In this document: in pieces, positions 1-8,187 of the stretch | How the letters are laid out: every line of letters begins with the position of its first letter | Position numbering within the stretch: position 1 is the first letter of the stretch | Assembly (NCBI GenBank): GCA_032622095.1 | Contig: CP136061.1 | Span: forward strand, 129,406,754 to 129,470,753 | Origin: Siphonodentalium dalli | Taxonomy: Eukaryota > Mollusca > Scaphopoda > Gadilida > Siphonodentaliidae | Length of the DNA: 64,000 bases | Reading direction: 5' to 3' | The notes under the pieces: generated by a model | Told to the model about the DNA's origin: nothing | Database searches by the model: none | What the model saw: only the letters and a program-made list of their open reading frames with translations | Translations under genes and position numbers: made by a program

Positions 1-84
1 ATCAAACCATATCTTTCGTTCACTGTCGCTCGATCGTTCTAAATCAAAACATTTCAGTCGAACATTATAGAAATTGCCATCATT

Positions 85-717
85 ATGTCATCAGTTGCAG
101 GCATCGACATGAAAGGGGGACTTTTTGGTTTCCTCATAGATTCAGCGTTTACGTTCAGTGATCAGGATAATTCACAATCGCATGGGAAAATAACCAGGTC
201 GTGTGTCTCAACAAATCTCGAGTACCTTGCTTCAATTCGAGCGAACGCCACAGATGATTTCAATGTGAATGGCACGGATGTCGACCTTGATGACTATGAT
301 TCCTACCAAGCTCAACTGAGGGGTCACAATGTCAGCAGTTCCATTCTGTTTTCTGTGGGGTGTGATGCAGCGACAGATTCGAAAGACAAGAAAGGAATCA
401 AGCGAGCATGTGCCGAAGCCGTTCTGCCCCCAAATAAGAGACCGGTAGTGAACAGTTTAAGGAACAAATTAAAAGAATATTGCGTTTTCTGCAAACACAG
501 TAAAAAGCCAGCACGGTTGTACAAAAGTCACCTGGTAAAAGACGACAATGATGTAGTTACCTGTCCCATTCTCCGACGGTACAAGTGCCCTCTATGTGGT
601 GTTTCTGGTGACAAAGCTCACACGATCAAGTATTGTCCATCATACGACGGGATATCCATGAGCGTTGCCGTAGCCAGGAGAAGAAAGTTCGACAGCAAGA
701 GAGTCAGATCTTCATAA
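85..717 (+). CDS. nanos: Nanos zinc-finger protein, copy 1 (reference description)
   Basis: Nanos proteins bind mRNA 3' UTRs, usually with Pumilio, and recruit the CCR4-NOT deadenylase to silence transcripts in germ cells. The 210-residue product has the full zf-nanos signature near its C-terminus: C133-x2-C136-x12-H149-x10-C160, then C168-x2-C171-x7-H179-x4-C184. It includes the family stretches TCPILRRYKCPLCG and GDKAHTIKYCP. Residues 1-130 are a poorly conserved, mostly polar region, as is usual for Nanos, with a basic KDKKGIKR patch at 100-107. The tail after residue 197 is basic (RRRKFDSKRVRSS). No intron is needed, since the frame is open from ATG to TAA. Only residues 1, 9 and 192 are Met, so the first ATG is the start. 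This copy has Asp8, Asn29 and Leu129. Its TATA box lies just outside the window. Confidence 0.95.
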   Translation: MSSVAGIDMKGGLFGFLIDSAFTFSDQDNSQSHGKITRSCVSTNLEYLASIRANATDDFNVNGTDVDLDDYDSYQAQLRGHNVSSSILFSVGCDAATDSKDKKGIKRACAEAVLPPNKRPVVNSLRNKLKEYCVFCKHSKKPARLYKSHLVKDDNDVVTCPILRRYKCPLCGVSGDKAHTIKYCPSYDGISMSVAVARRRKFDSKRVRSS

Positions 718-808
718 GCTGCAAGCTAGATTAGCACACGCTATGTGTCTAAATGCCCGTTTTGTTTAAATATTATTCAATTGTTATATATGCCTTTAAT
801 TTATGTTG

Positions 809-909
809 GTGCGCATGGAAATTTGAAACATGCGCACAATTTGTATTGTATAAATAAACAATTTGTAATGAATTATATGCAAAGAAGCTTTTACATATTA
901 GGCAATAAA
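809..909 (+). promoter_or_regulatory. nanos 3' UTR: 9-bp hairpin and two polyadenylation signals
   Basis: A perfect inverted repeat, GTGCGCATG at 809-817 and CATGCGCAC at 829-837, encloses an 11-base loop. AATAAA follows at 853-858 and again at 904-909, with U/GU-rich sequence after the second one. The same elements sit at +92 to +120, +136 to +141 and +187 to +192 from the stop codon in the other units, including the right-hand part of copy 3. A 3' UTR stem-loop is of note because Drosophila nanos is translationally controlled by 3' UTR hairpins. The loop here lacks the CUGG core of a Smaug site, so no specific binding protein is claimed. Confidence 0.6.
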
Positions 910-1160
910 CTTATGTATAACAAATATCCTTTTCGTATCTATATATAAACAAATGGGCGGTCTCTTGGTGCTTGCATTTTTTGTACCTCGTTCCTGTCGT
1001 GTCGTGTAGATATTTCTGAAATTGTAGCTGTCTAATGTCAAAATCTAGTGATTATTGTGCGAATGGGTGGTTTCGCCTACTTGTCTAATGTCTTGTTCTT
1101 TGAACACACAGAAAGAAATCGCATGCAACAATTCCAATCCCGCTTTCTATAAGCCATATA

Positions 1161-1265
1161 TCAGTCCATCGTCAAAGCTTCATTGGAAGACTCGCGTAGC
1201 AGGGTTGCGAGTACAAATGCCCTACTGAAGCATAACAGTACGATGATAAAACAAAATCGTTTCAT
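1161..1265 (-). other. Short antisense frame with signal-peptide-like start (doubtful gene)
   Basis: Thirty-four codons on the minus strand begin with a genuine ATG and read MKRFCFIIVLLCFSRAF, a basic start followed by a hydrophobic core like a secretion signal, and then about 17 polar or mixed residues to a stop. The base at -3 from the ATG is T, a weak initiation context. The frame recurs in other units, but units are so alike that this proves little. It may be chance. No splice donor to extend it was seen. Confidence 0.15.
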
Positions 1266-1316
1266 GCAAGACTTGTGGTGATCGCTGGTCGGAGAAGGCC
1301 GGCGCTTCAGATCGAA

Positions 1317-1338
1317 TTTTTTTTTTTTTTTTTTTTTT
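1317..1338. repeat. Poly-T tract, length-variable between units
   Basis: Twenty-two T residues occur here, and each unit has a tract at the matching place (for example 4314-4334, 9496-9511, 24467-24486 and 42456-42476, approximately). Length varies between units. Units 3-5 have a different left and right border (ATCG before and GGTAC after the T run), and the unit 17 tract is interrupted near 51276-51290. It may be the tail of an old minus-strand retroposon or plain slippage. No target-site duplication was identified. Confidence 0.6.
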
Positions 1339-1893
1339 AAATTTCCCAATGTATCCATTTTGTGATCACTATTTTAACTATAACTCTAAATCCGTGTCTT
1401 TGGTTCAGTTCAAGATACAAACCACAGTGAACTGTCAGGTTTAAATGAGGTAGTAATCAACGATTTCTGGCCATTTTCACAATTTTGAGTGGTTACTGTA
1501 CTACAACATTCTGCTGCACCACGGTCATTGACAAACAGCACACAATAGACAGAAATGGACTAAGCATTCAACTGTCTGTACTTTGACTGGACTGTCACAT
1601 CATAAATTGAATTATCTCCCTTGGACTGTCCATGCAATGCACCAATTTTTAACCATTGTTTGGCCGAAAGTAGCCGTCTTCGGTCCCATAGTTAACCATG
1701 ACAGAGCGAGTGTCAGTCTATGGTCACCTTGTGAGCAGATATAGAACCTAGAAAGAGGTAAGATGATATAAAAACTAAAGAAAAATTATCGTATCAATTT
1801 TTAAATTTTGTTTTGGAACTGCAGAAGACTGTTTTGAAGGGAGATAAATCAAGCTCTTTTCCGGTGTATTACCACATAGAGCTGGTCCACACC

Positions 1894-2440
1894 ATGCAGA
1901 TACGAAACACATACTTCGTAAGTCAAACATCATCCTATTTTGTGAACTATGGTACCTTTATACAATAATTAAACCATTAAAACAGTACTCACATTAATAA
2001 CAAATGTCAAACTGACAGTTACAGCCCTTATATGCTTAAAATCCTATTTTTCAGCCCTCCTACAAACCCATGAAATCGTGTATGGATACTTGAACTAAAA
2101 CGCATAATATTGTCGATGACAGTGTTGTCGTGCAACAACGTGCTTATGTAGCCTAAATTGTTTATTTCAGATGGTTGGAACTAATATTTTGCCTCAATTT
2201 CGGTATGTTTGTTCTGTCAGTCACATGCCCCTCGTTTCGAATTTACAAAACACCATATTTCCACCACGTTGTTTGGCGATATTTGACCAATTTAAGCCCA
2301 GAAGCGAACAATGGCAAAGCGAATGGCAGCAAATGATCATACCATCGCCCGTTAGAACTATGCTGGCGTTAACCTATATGGGAATCAGAAATAAACCCAT
2401 CACAGTGGTTGGCTCTCAAGGCCTTTTCCTTCAGAAATAA
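1894..2440 (+). CDS. Unrecognised small spliced gene, unit 1 (reference description)
   Basis: The proposed exons are 1825-1917 and 2171-2440, joined by a 253-base intron that starts GTAAGT at 1918 and ends TTTATTTCAG at 2170. The first exon follows CTGCAG at 1819-1824, is exactly 31 codons long and is open only in the frame that joins the next exon in phase 0. Its internal ATG at 1894 would give an 8-codon start (MQIRNTYF) followed by the 89-codon last exon, beginning MVGTNILPQFRYVCSV and ending SQGLFLQK before TAA. That is 97 residues in all. I do not recognise the protein; it has no obvious signal peptide or membrane segment. It may be an active gene or the last exons of a neighbour captured when nanos was first duplicated. 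No AATAAA lies between its stop and the next nanos promoter. Confidence 0.4.
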
Positions 2441-2893
2441 TGCACCGGTCAAGCAGCCGTCAGAAGAGTTATAAATGCGGATTCTATAGTTTCCCTACAC
2501 ACACTCAAGAAGCGCAGCTATAATGATTGAGTTACAGTTAACCATGCATATGGCAATATAAAGTATAACCTTATATACGTCGAACGTCTGCGCGTGCCAG
2601 GGAATACCCAAAACAAATGTGTGTCATAAATCTAACTCAGAACCGAAAGCAGTCAGTTTAATTTTTCAGTAATATATTGATACGCTTAACAACTTATGCA
2701 TCTATACAATTCGCTTGTTTAGTTGACATTATACTCAATTTTACACCGCGCACAGTGAACCGAGTTATACTCCAAATTCACGGAGCAAGTGGGAAGCGCC
2801 GATGCATGTTGTGATACGAATTTGAATGCAACGCAAAGTAAACACTTCGTTGCCACTCGAAAACTGTGTTGTAGTACTCGAAAGATCGCCGAG

Positions 2894-2980
2894 CCAATCA
2901 AATAGCGTTGATTAGGCAGAACAGAGGCCACTACGTTCTTGTAAAAACACCCCCTTCCAGACCCCGTGCAAGTATATAAA
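2894..2980 (+). promoter_or_regulatory. nanos core promoter, copy 2 (reference description)
   Basis: A CCAAT box lies at 2894-2898 and a consensus TATATAAA at 2973-2980, 109 bases before the start codon. A start of transcription about 30 bases below the TATA box would fall near 3000-3005, giving a 5' UTR of about 80 bases. That region includes the 6-bp inverted repeat TGGTTT/AAACCA. Retention of this promoter in each unit shows that genomic segments were duplicated, not processed cDNAs. Confidence 0.7.
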
Positions 2981-3081
2981 TCCAGATTGGTTTCATATCA
3001 AACCATATCTTTCGTTCACTGTCGCTCGATCGTTCTAAATCAAAACCATTTCAGTCGAACATTATAGAAATTGCCATCATT

Positions 3082-3714
3082 ATGTCATCAGTTGCAGGCA
3101 TCGGCATGAAAGGGGGACTTTTTGGTTTCCTCATAGATTCAGCGTTTACGTTCAGTGATCAGGATATTTCCCAATCGCATGGGAAAATAACCAGGTCGTG
3201 TGTCTCAACAAATCTCGAGTACCTTGCTTCAATTCGAGCGAACGCCACAGATGATTTCAATGTAAATGGCACGGATGTCGACCTTGATGACTATGATTCC
3301 TACCAAGCTCAACTGAGGGGTCACAATGTCAGCAGTTCCATTCTGTTTTCTGTGGGGTGTGATGCAGCGACAGATTCGAAAGACAAGAAAGGAATCAAGC
3401 GAGCATGTGCCGAAGCCGTTCTGCCCCCAAATAAGAGACCGGTAGTGAACAGTTTAAGGAACAAATTAAAAGAATATTGCGTTTTCTGCAAACACAGTAA
3501 AAAGCCAGCACGGTTGTACAAAAGTCACCTGGTAAAAGACGACAATGATGTAGTTACCTGTCCCATTCTCCGACGGTACAAGTGCCCTCTATGTGGTGTT
3601 TCTGGTGACAAAGCTCACACGATCAAGTATTGTCCATCATACGACGGGATATCCATGAGCGTTGCCGTAGCCAGGAGAAGAAAGTTCGACAGCAAGAGAG
3701 TCAGATCTTCATAA
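3082..3714 (+). CDS. nanos: Nanos zinc-finger protein, copy 2
   Basis: Intact 210-codon frame with all eight zinc ligands. It has Gly8, Ile29 and Leu129, a combination shared with copies 8, 13 and 16 ('L-type'). It is the first half of a two-unit motif (copies 2-3) seen again at 13-14 and 16-17, marked by GTTAAT instead of GGCAAT in the spacer near 5550. Confidence 0.95.
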   Translation: MSSVAGIGMKGGLFGFLIDSAFTFSDQDISQSHGKITRSCVSTNLEYLASIRANATDDFNVNGTDVDLDDYDSYQAQLRGHNVSSSILFSVGCDAATDSKDKKGIKRACAEAVLPPNKRPVVNSLRNKLKEYCVFCKHSKKPARLYKSHLVKDDNDVVTCPILRRYKCPLCGVSGDKAHTIKYCPSYDGISMSVAVARRRKFDSKRVRSS

Positions 3715-4891
3715 GCTGCAAGCCAGATTAGCACACGCTATGTGTCTAAATGCCCGTTTTGTTTAAATATTATTCAATTGTTATATATGCCTTTAATTTA
3801 TGTTGGTGCGCATGGAAATTTGAAACATGCGCACAATTTGTATTGTATAAATAAACAATTTGTAATGAATTATATGCAAAGAAGCTTTTACATATTAGGC
3901 AATAAACTTATGTATAACAAATATCCTTTTCGTATCTATATATAAACAAATGGGCGGTCTCTTGGTGCTTGCATTTTTTGTACCTCGTTCCTGTCGTGTC
4001 GTGTAGATATTTCTGAAATTGTAGCTGTCTAATGTCAAAATCTAGTGATTATTGTGCGAATGGGTGGTTTCGCCTACTTGTCTAATGTCTTGTTCTTTGA
4101 ACACACAGAAAGAAATCGCATGCAACAATTCCAATCCCGCTTTCTATAAGCCATATATCAGTCCATCGTCAAAGCTTCATTGGAAGACTCGCGTAGCAGG
4201 GTTGCGAGTACAAATGCCCTACTGAAGCATAACAGTACGATGATAAAACAAAATCGTTTCATGCAAGACTTGTGGTGATCGCTGGTCGGAGAAGGCCGGC
4301 GCTTCAGATCGAATTTTTTTTTTTTTTTTTTTTTACAAATTTCCCAATGTATCCATTTTGTGATCACTATTTTAACTATAACTCTAAATCCGTGTCTTTG
4401 GTTCAGTTCAAGATACAAACCACAGTGAACTGTCAGGTTTAAATGAGGTAGTAATCAACGATTTCTGGCCATTTTCACAATTTTGAGTGGTTACTGTACT
4501 ACAACATTCTGCTGCACCACGGTCATTGACAAACAGCACACAATAGACAGAAATGGACTAAGCATTCAACTGTCTGTACTTTGACTGGACTGTCACATCA
4601 TAAATTGAATTATCTCCCTTGGACTGTCCATGCAATGCACCAATTTTTAACCATTGTTTGGCCGAAAGTAGCCGTCTTCGGTCCCATAGTTAACCATGAC
4701 AGAGCGAGTGTCAGTCTATGGTCACCTTGTGAGCAGATATAGAACCTAGAAAGAGGTAAGATGATATAAAAACTAAAGAAAAATTATCGTATCAATTTTT
4801 AAATTTTGTTTTGGAACTGCAGAAGACTGTTTTGAAGGGAGATAAATCAAGCTCTTTTCCGGTGTATTACCACATAGAGCTGGTCCACACC

Positions 4892-5438
4892 ATGCAGATA
4901 CGAAACACATACTTCGTAAGTCAAACATCATCCTATTTTGTGAACTATGGTACCTTTATACAATAATTAAACCATTAAAACAGTACTCACATTAATAACA
5001 AATGTCAAACTGACAGTTACAGCCCTTATATGCTTAAAATCCTATTTTTCAGCCCTCCTACAAACCCATGAAATCGTGTATGGATACTTGAACTAAAACG
5101 CATAATATTGTCGATGACAGTGTTGTCGTGCAACAACGTGCTTATGTAGCCTAAATTGTTTATTTCAGATGGTTGGAACTAATATTTTGCCTCAATTTCG
5201 GTATGTTTGTTCTGTCAGTCACATGCCCCTCGTTTCGAATTTACAAAACACCATATTTCCACCACGTTGTTTGGCGATATTTGACCAATTTAAGCCCAGA
5301 AGCGAACAATGGCAAAGCGAATGGCAGCAAATGATCATACCATCGCCCGTTAGAACTATGCTGGCGTTAACCTATATGGGAATCAGAAATAAACCCATCA
5401 CAGTGGTTGGCTCTCAAGGCCTTTTCCTTCAGAAATAA
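4892..5438 (+). CDS. Unrecognised small spliced gene, unit 2
   Basis: Exon parts 4892-4915 and 5169-5438 with an intact GTAAGT donor and TTTCAG acceptor. The predicted product is the same as in unit 1. Confidence 0.4.
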
Positions 5439-5891
5439 TGCACCGGTCAAGCAGCCGTCAGAAGAGTTATAAATGCGGATTCTATAGTTTCCCTACACAC
5501 ACCCAAGAAGCGCAGCTCTAATGATTGAGTTACAGTTAACCATGCATATGTTAATATAAAGTATAACCTTATATACGTCGAACGTCTGCGCGTGCCAGGG
5601 AATACCCAAAACAAATGTGTGTCATAAATCTAACTCAGAACCGAAAGCAGTCAGTTTAATTTTTCAGTAATATATTGATACGCTTAACAACTTATGCATC
5701 TATACAATTCGCTTGTTTAGTTGACATTATACTCAATTTTACACCGCGCACAGTGAACCGAGTTATACTCCAAATTCACGGAGCAAGTGGGAAGCGCCGA
5801 TGCATGTTGTGATACGAATTTGAATGCAACGCAAAGTAAACACTTCGTTGCCACTCGAAAACTGTGTTGTAGTACTCGAAAGATCGCCGAG

Positions 5892-5978
5892 CCAATCAAA
5901 TAGCGTTGATTAGGTCGAACAGAGGCCACTACGTTCTTGTAAAAACACCCTCTTCCAGACCCCGTGCAAGTATATAAA
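5892..5978 (+). promoter_or_regulatory. nanos core promoter, copy 3 (drives a broken gene)
   Basis: CCAAT at 5892 and TATATAAA at 5971-5978 are intact, so the interrupted copy 3 may still be transcribed. The C-rich stretch before the TATA box reads CCCTCTTCC, a variant shared with copies 14, 15 and 17. Confidence 0.65.
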
Positions 5979-6440
5979 TCCAGATTGGTTTCATATCAAA
6001 CCATATCTTTCGTTCACTGTCGCTCGATCGTTCTAAATCAAAACCATTTCAGTCGAACATTATAGAAATTGCCATCATTATGTCATCAGTTGCAGGCATG
6101 GGCATGAAAGGGGGACTTTTTGGTTTCCTCATAGATTCAGCGTTTACGTTCAGTGATCAGGATATTTCCCAATCGCATGGGAAAACAAGAAAACCATAGT
6201 CAGAAATGGTAACGCCACCAAGATCGTATTATTAGCCATAAATATAAATAATAATACAATTATTCTATAAACTAGCTTTCAAATTTTATGCGGGAAATTT
6301 GCGTACTTCCATATTTCAAGTTTTCCCGTTTCTCGTGGCATACATTACTTTCATCAAACTGTCTTCTTTATTACACAAGCTGATAGGCCCGACTTCACCC
6401 GGGCTGTTTCCCATCTGCTTTCCGGTGAAAGGTGCGATTT

Positions 6441-6955
6441 GACCTTCAATTGACTATTTCGAAAGCCAAGGTCAGGTCAGGGTCATGATTTGTCCAGTCC
6501 AAAACACCCCCACCCGTAGAAAACTACCCATAGGTATCAAATTTTGTCGAAATCCGTCCGTTTTACCCAACTTGACCTTTAATTAACAATTTTGAAGGTC
6601 AAGGTAAGGTCAGAGTCATGATTTGACCCGTCCAAAACACCCCCCCCCCCCCCGACAAAAGTACCCATAGGTATCAAATTTCGTCGAAATCTATCCGTTT
6701 TATCCGAGTTGACCTTTGATTGGCCATATTGAAGGTCAAGGTCAGGCCGAGGTCACGATTTGACCTGTTCAAAACTCTCCTCGGACCAAAGTATCCCTAG
6801 GTATCAAATTTCGCCGAAATTTGTCCGTTTTACCCAAATTGACCTTGCATTGACAGTTTTAAAGGTCAAGGTCAGGTCGGGGTCACGATTTGACCCGTTC
6901 AAAACACTTCCCGGACACAAATACCCATAGGTATCAAATTACGTTGAAATCTATG
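6441..6955. repeat. Tandem repeat of about 130-138 bp, four copies, AAGGTCA-rich
   Basis: The marker GACCTT-(AATTGAC-like) recurs at 6441, 6573, 6711 and 6841, and GGTATCAAAT recurs at 6533, 6670, 6800 and 6930. Each copy contains AAGGTCAAGGTCAGG or close variants, then a GATTTGACC segment, then ACCCATAGGTATCAAAT. Copies are clearly diverged from each other, so this repeat is older than the nanos array. A run of 14 C lies at 6640-6653. Confidence 0.85.
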
Positions 6956-7410
6956 GAAAGCCGAGGAGGACATGTTGGTTGCTAATTGCTAGATATACGA
7001 TGCGGTATTTTGAAGGTGTTTCAAACTAGGAGATAGAAGTATTCTGCCTTTCAAATGGTGATGAATTATAGTAGTTTATTCAAATTTTATGGCATAAATT
7101 GTTATTAAAACCGTATATACTATAAAAAATTAATGACTCGAAAATTAAGTGGGCCTTTAAACAAAGTCACAATTGCATTTAGGCTCATCTCATACTCGTC
7201 CATTCAGCGATATTCTACTGCGCAGTTTGTTATAGCCTCCAGTATTTATTGAGCGTTATACCCCCAACTGTTATAATTCGCCTTTAGCAGGCGTACTCTT
7301 GCCTCAGATTATTGAGATATTAGGTCACACATAATCACATTAAATCGCATCGTAACATAGCAATTGTGTGGGCTCCTTGGCGTGAATATGTAATGAGAAA
7401 TAAGGTCATA

Positions 7411-7690
7411 CGTAATGACATTAAACTCAAGAAAACCCTCGAAAACAAAACAAAATCACATTTAATGTTTTACGTTATTTCCTTCATAAAAAGAATCTTC
7501 GTGATAATGAACCCTCTCGTTACTTTAGAATATAGAATTAACCTTAAAATAAAAAAAATCTTTGGAACACAGAACCTTCGGAATAACGAACCTTCGGATT
7601 GGTGAACCTTCGGAATAGCGAACATTCAGAGAAATTTCGGAATAGTGGACCTTCGGGATAGTGAACCTTCGGAATAGAGCCATGCCCCCC
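7411..7690. repeat. Left copy of a diverged direct repeat inside the insertion
   Basis: It begins CGTAATGACATTAAA and continues through AAAACAAAACAAAATCACATTT, AATGAACCCTCTC and ATATAGAATTAACCT to a block of short repeats, ending near CATGCCCC. A matching block starts at 7897. Both blocks are also flanked by a shared segment, AATTCAAAGGTATG-like, at 7691-7734 and 7853-7898. Confidence 0.7.
7571..7678. repeat. Short tandem repeats of GAACCTTCGGAATAGC type
   Basis: At least six imperfect copies of a 15-16 base motif (GAACCTTCGGAATAG and variants such as GGACCTTCGGGATAG) lie in a row. They are the 3' part of the larger direct repeat. Confidence 0.75.
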
Positions 7691-7896
7691 AATATTCATA
7701 TTATATGCCCAGAGTTCAAAGGTATGGACCCATAAAATTCTAAACTTGGCCTTTAATTAAAATAATGAACTCCAAATTGGAGCACACACAGAACACCACT
7801 TAAGTCAACTGAACCTATGTCATGTCCCAATGCGGGAGGGTCCATATATACCACAACATTCATAGTATATGCCAAGAATTCAAAGGTATGGGCCCA

Positions 7897-8187
7897 CGTA
7901 ATGACATAAAATCTCAAGAAAACCAGCGAAAACAAAACAAAATCACATTTAATGTTCTAAGTTAAGTTATTTCCTCCTGTATCTGTATCGGTGCGCGCGC
8001 ATGATCAGTTCGGATGTGAGCGCACACTCCATATAAAGAATCTTTGTGAAAATGAACCCTCTCAAATTAGTCTCAATACTTTAAAATATAGAATTAACCT
8101 AAAAATAACAAAAACCTTCGGAATAGAGAACCTTCGGAATAGCGGACCTTCGGGATAGCAAACCTTCATAATAGAAGCATGTCCCCA
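7897..8187. repeat. Right copy of the diverged direct repeat inside the insertion
   Basis: The modules follow the same order as at 7411-7690, with roughly 60 extra bases near 7975-8035 that include GTGCGCGCGCATG. It ends in another short run of the CCTTCGGAATAG motif (8111-8174) and CATGTCCCC. Confidence 0.7.

Larger units (their letters stand above)
910..1757. other. Unit spacer, first part (no recognised gene)
   Basis: This stretch between the nanos polyadenylation signals and the second gene's exons holds a TGTAGATA Pumilio-type octamer at 1005-1012, a short antisense frame at 1161-1265 and a poly-T tract at 1317-1338. It ends at a good splice-donor-like sequence, GAG/GTAAGA, at 1755-1763. 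That donor could begin a 67-base intron (1758-1824) of the second gene, whose first exon would then be noncoding, because the only matching frame meets TAG two codons before the donor. No tRNA, 5S rRNA or snRNA was recognised. The same layout applies to the corresponding spacers of other units. Confidence 0.5.

Noticed and set aside
324-524. Minus-strand frame of 66 codons inside nanos
   Set aside because: It is the antisense shadow of the nanos coding sequence, with no family resemblance and no promoter.
745-948. Open frame of 67 codons after each nanos gene, starting MSKCPFCLN when read from GTG
   Set aside because: It has GTG and not ATG at the start, lies in the 3' UTR across the hairpin and AATAAA signals, and is interrupted by a stop in unit 14.
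2719-2931. Minus-strand frame of 70 codons upstream of nanos
   Set aside because: It covers the CCAAT region of the nanos promoter, has no recognisable domain, and its variants follow ordinary spacer variation.
4158-4418. Longer minus-strand frames running through the poly-T tract as a poly-Lys segment
   Set aside because: Their length depends on the T count, which shifts the frame between units. Only the 34-codon ATG-started part is independent of it.
7366-7605. 79-codon frame in the insertion as a transposase remnant
   Set aside because: It starts at GTG, is Lys/Asn-rich low-complexity sequence, and overlaps a repeat block; no catalytic motif was seen.
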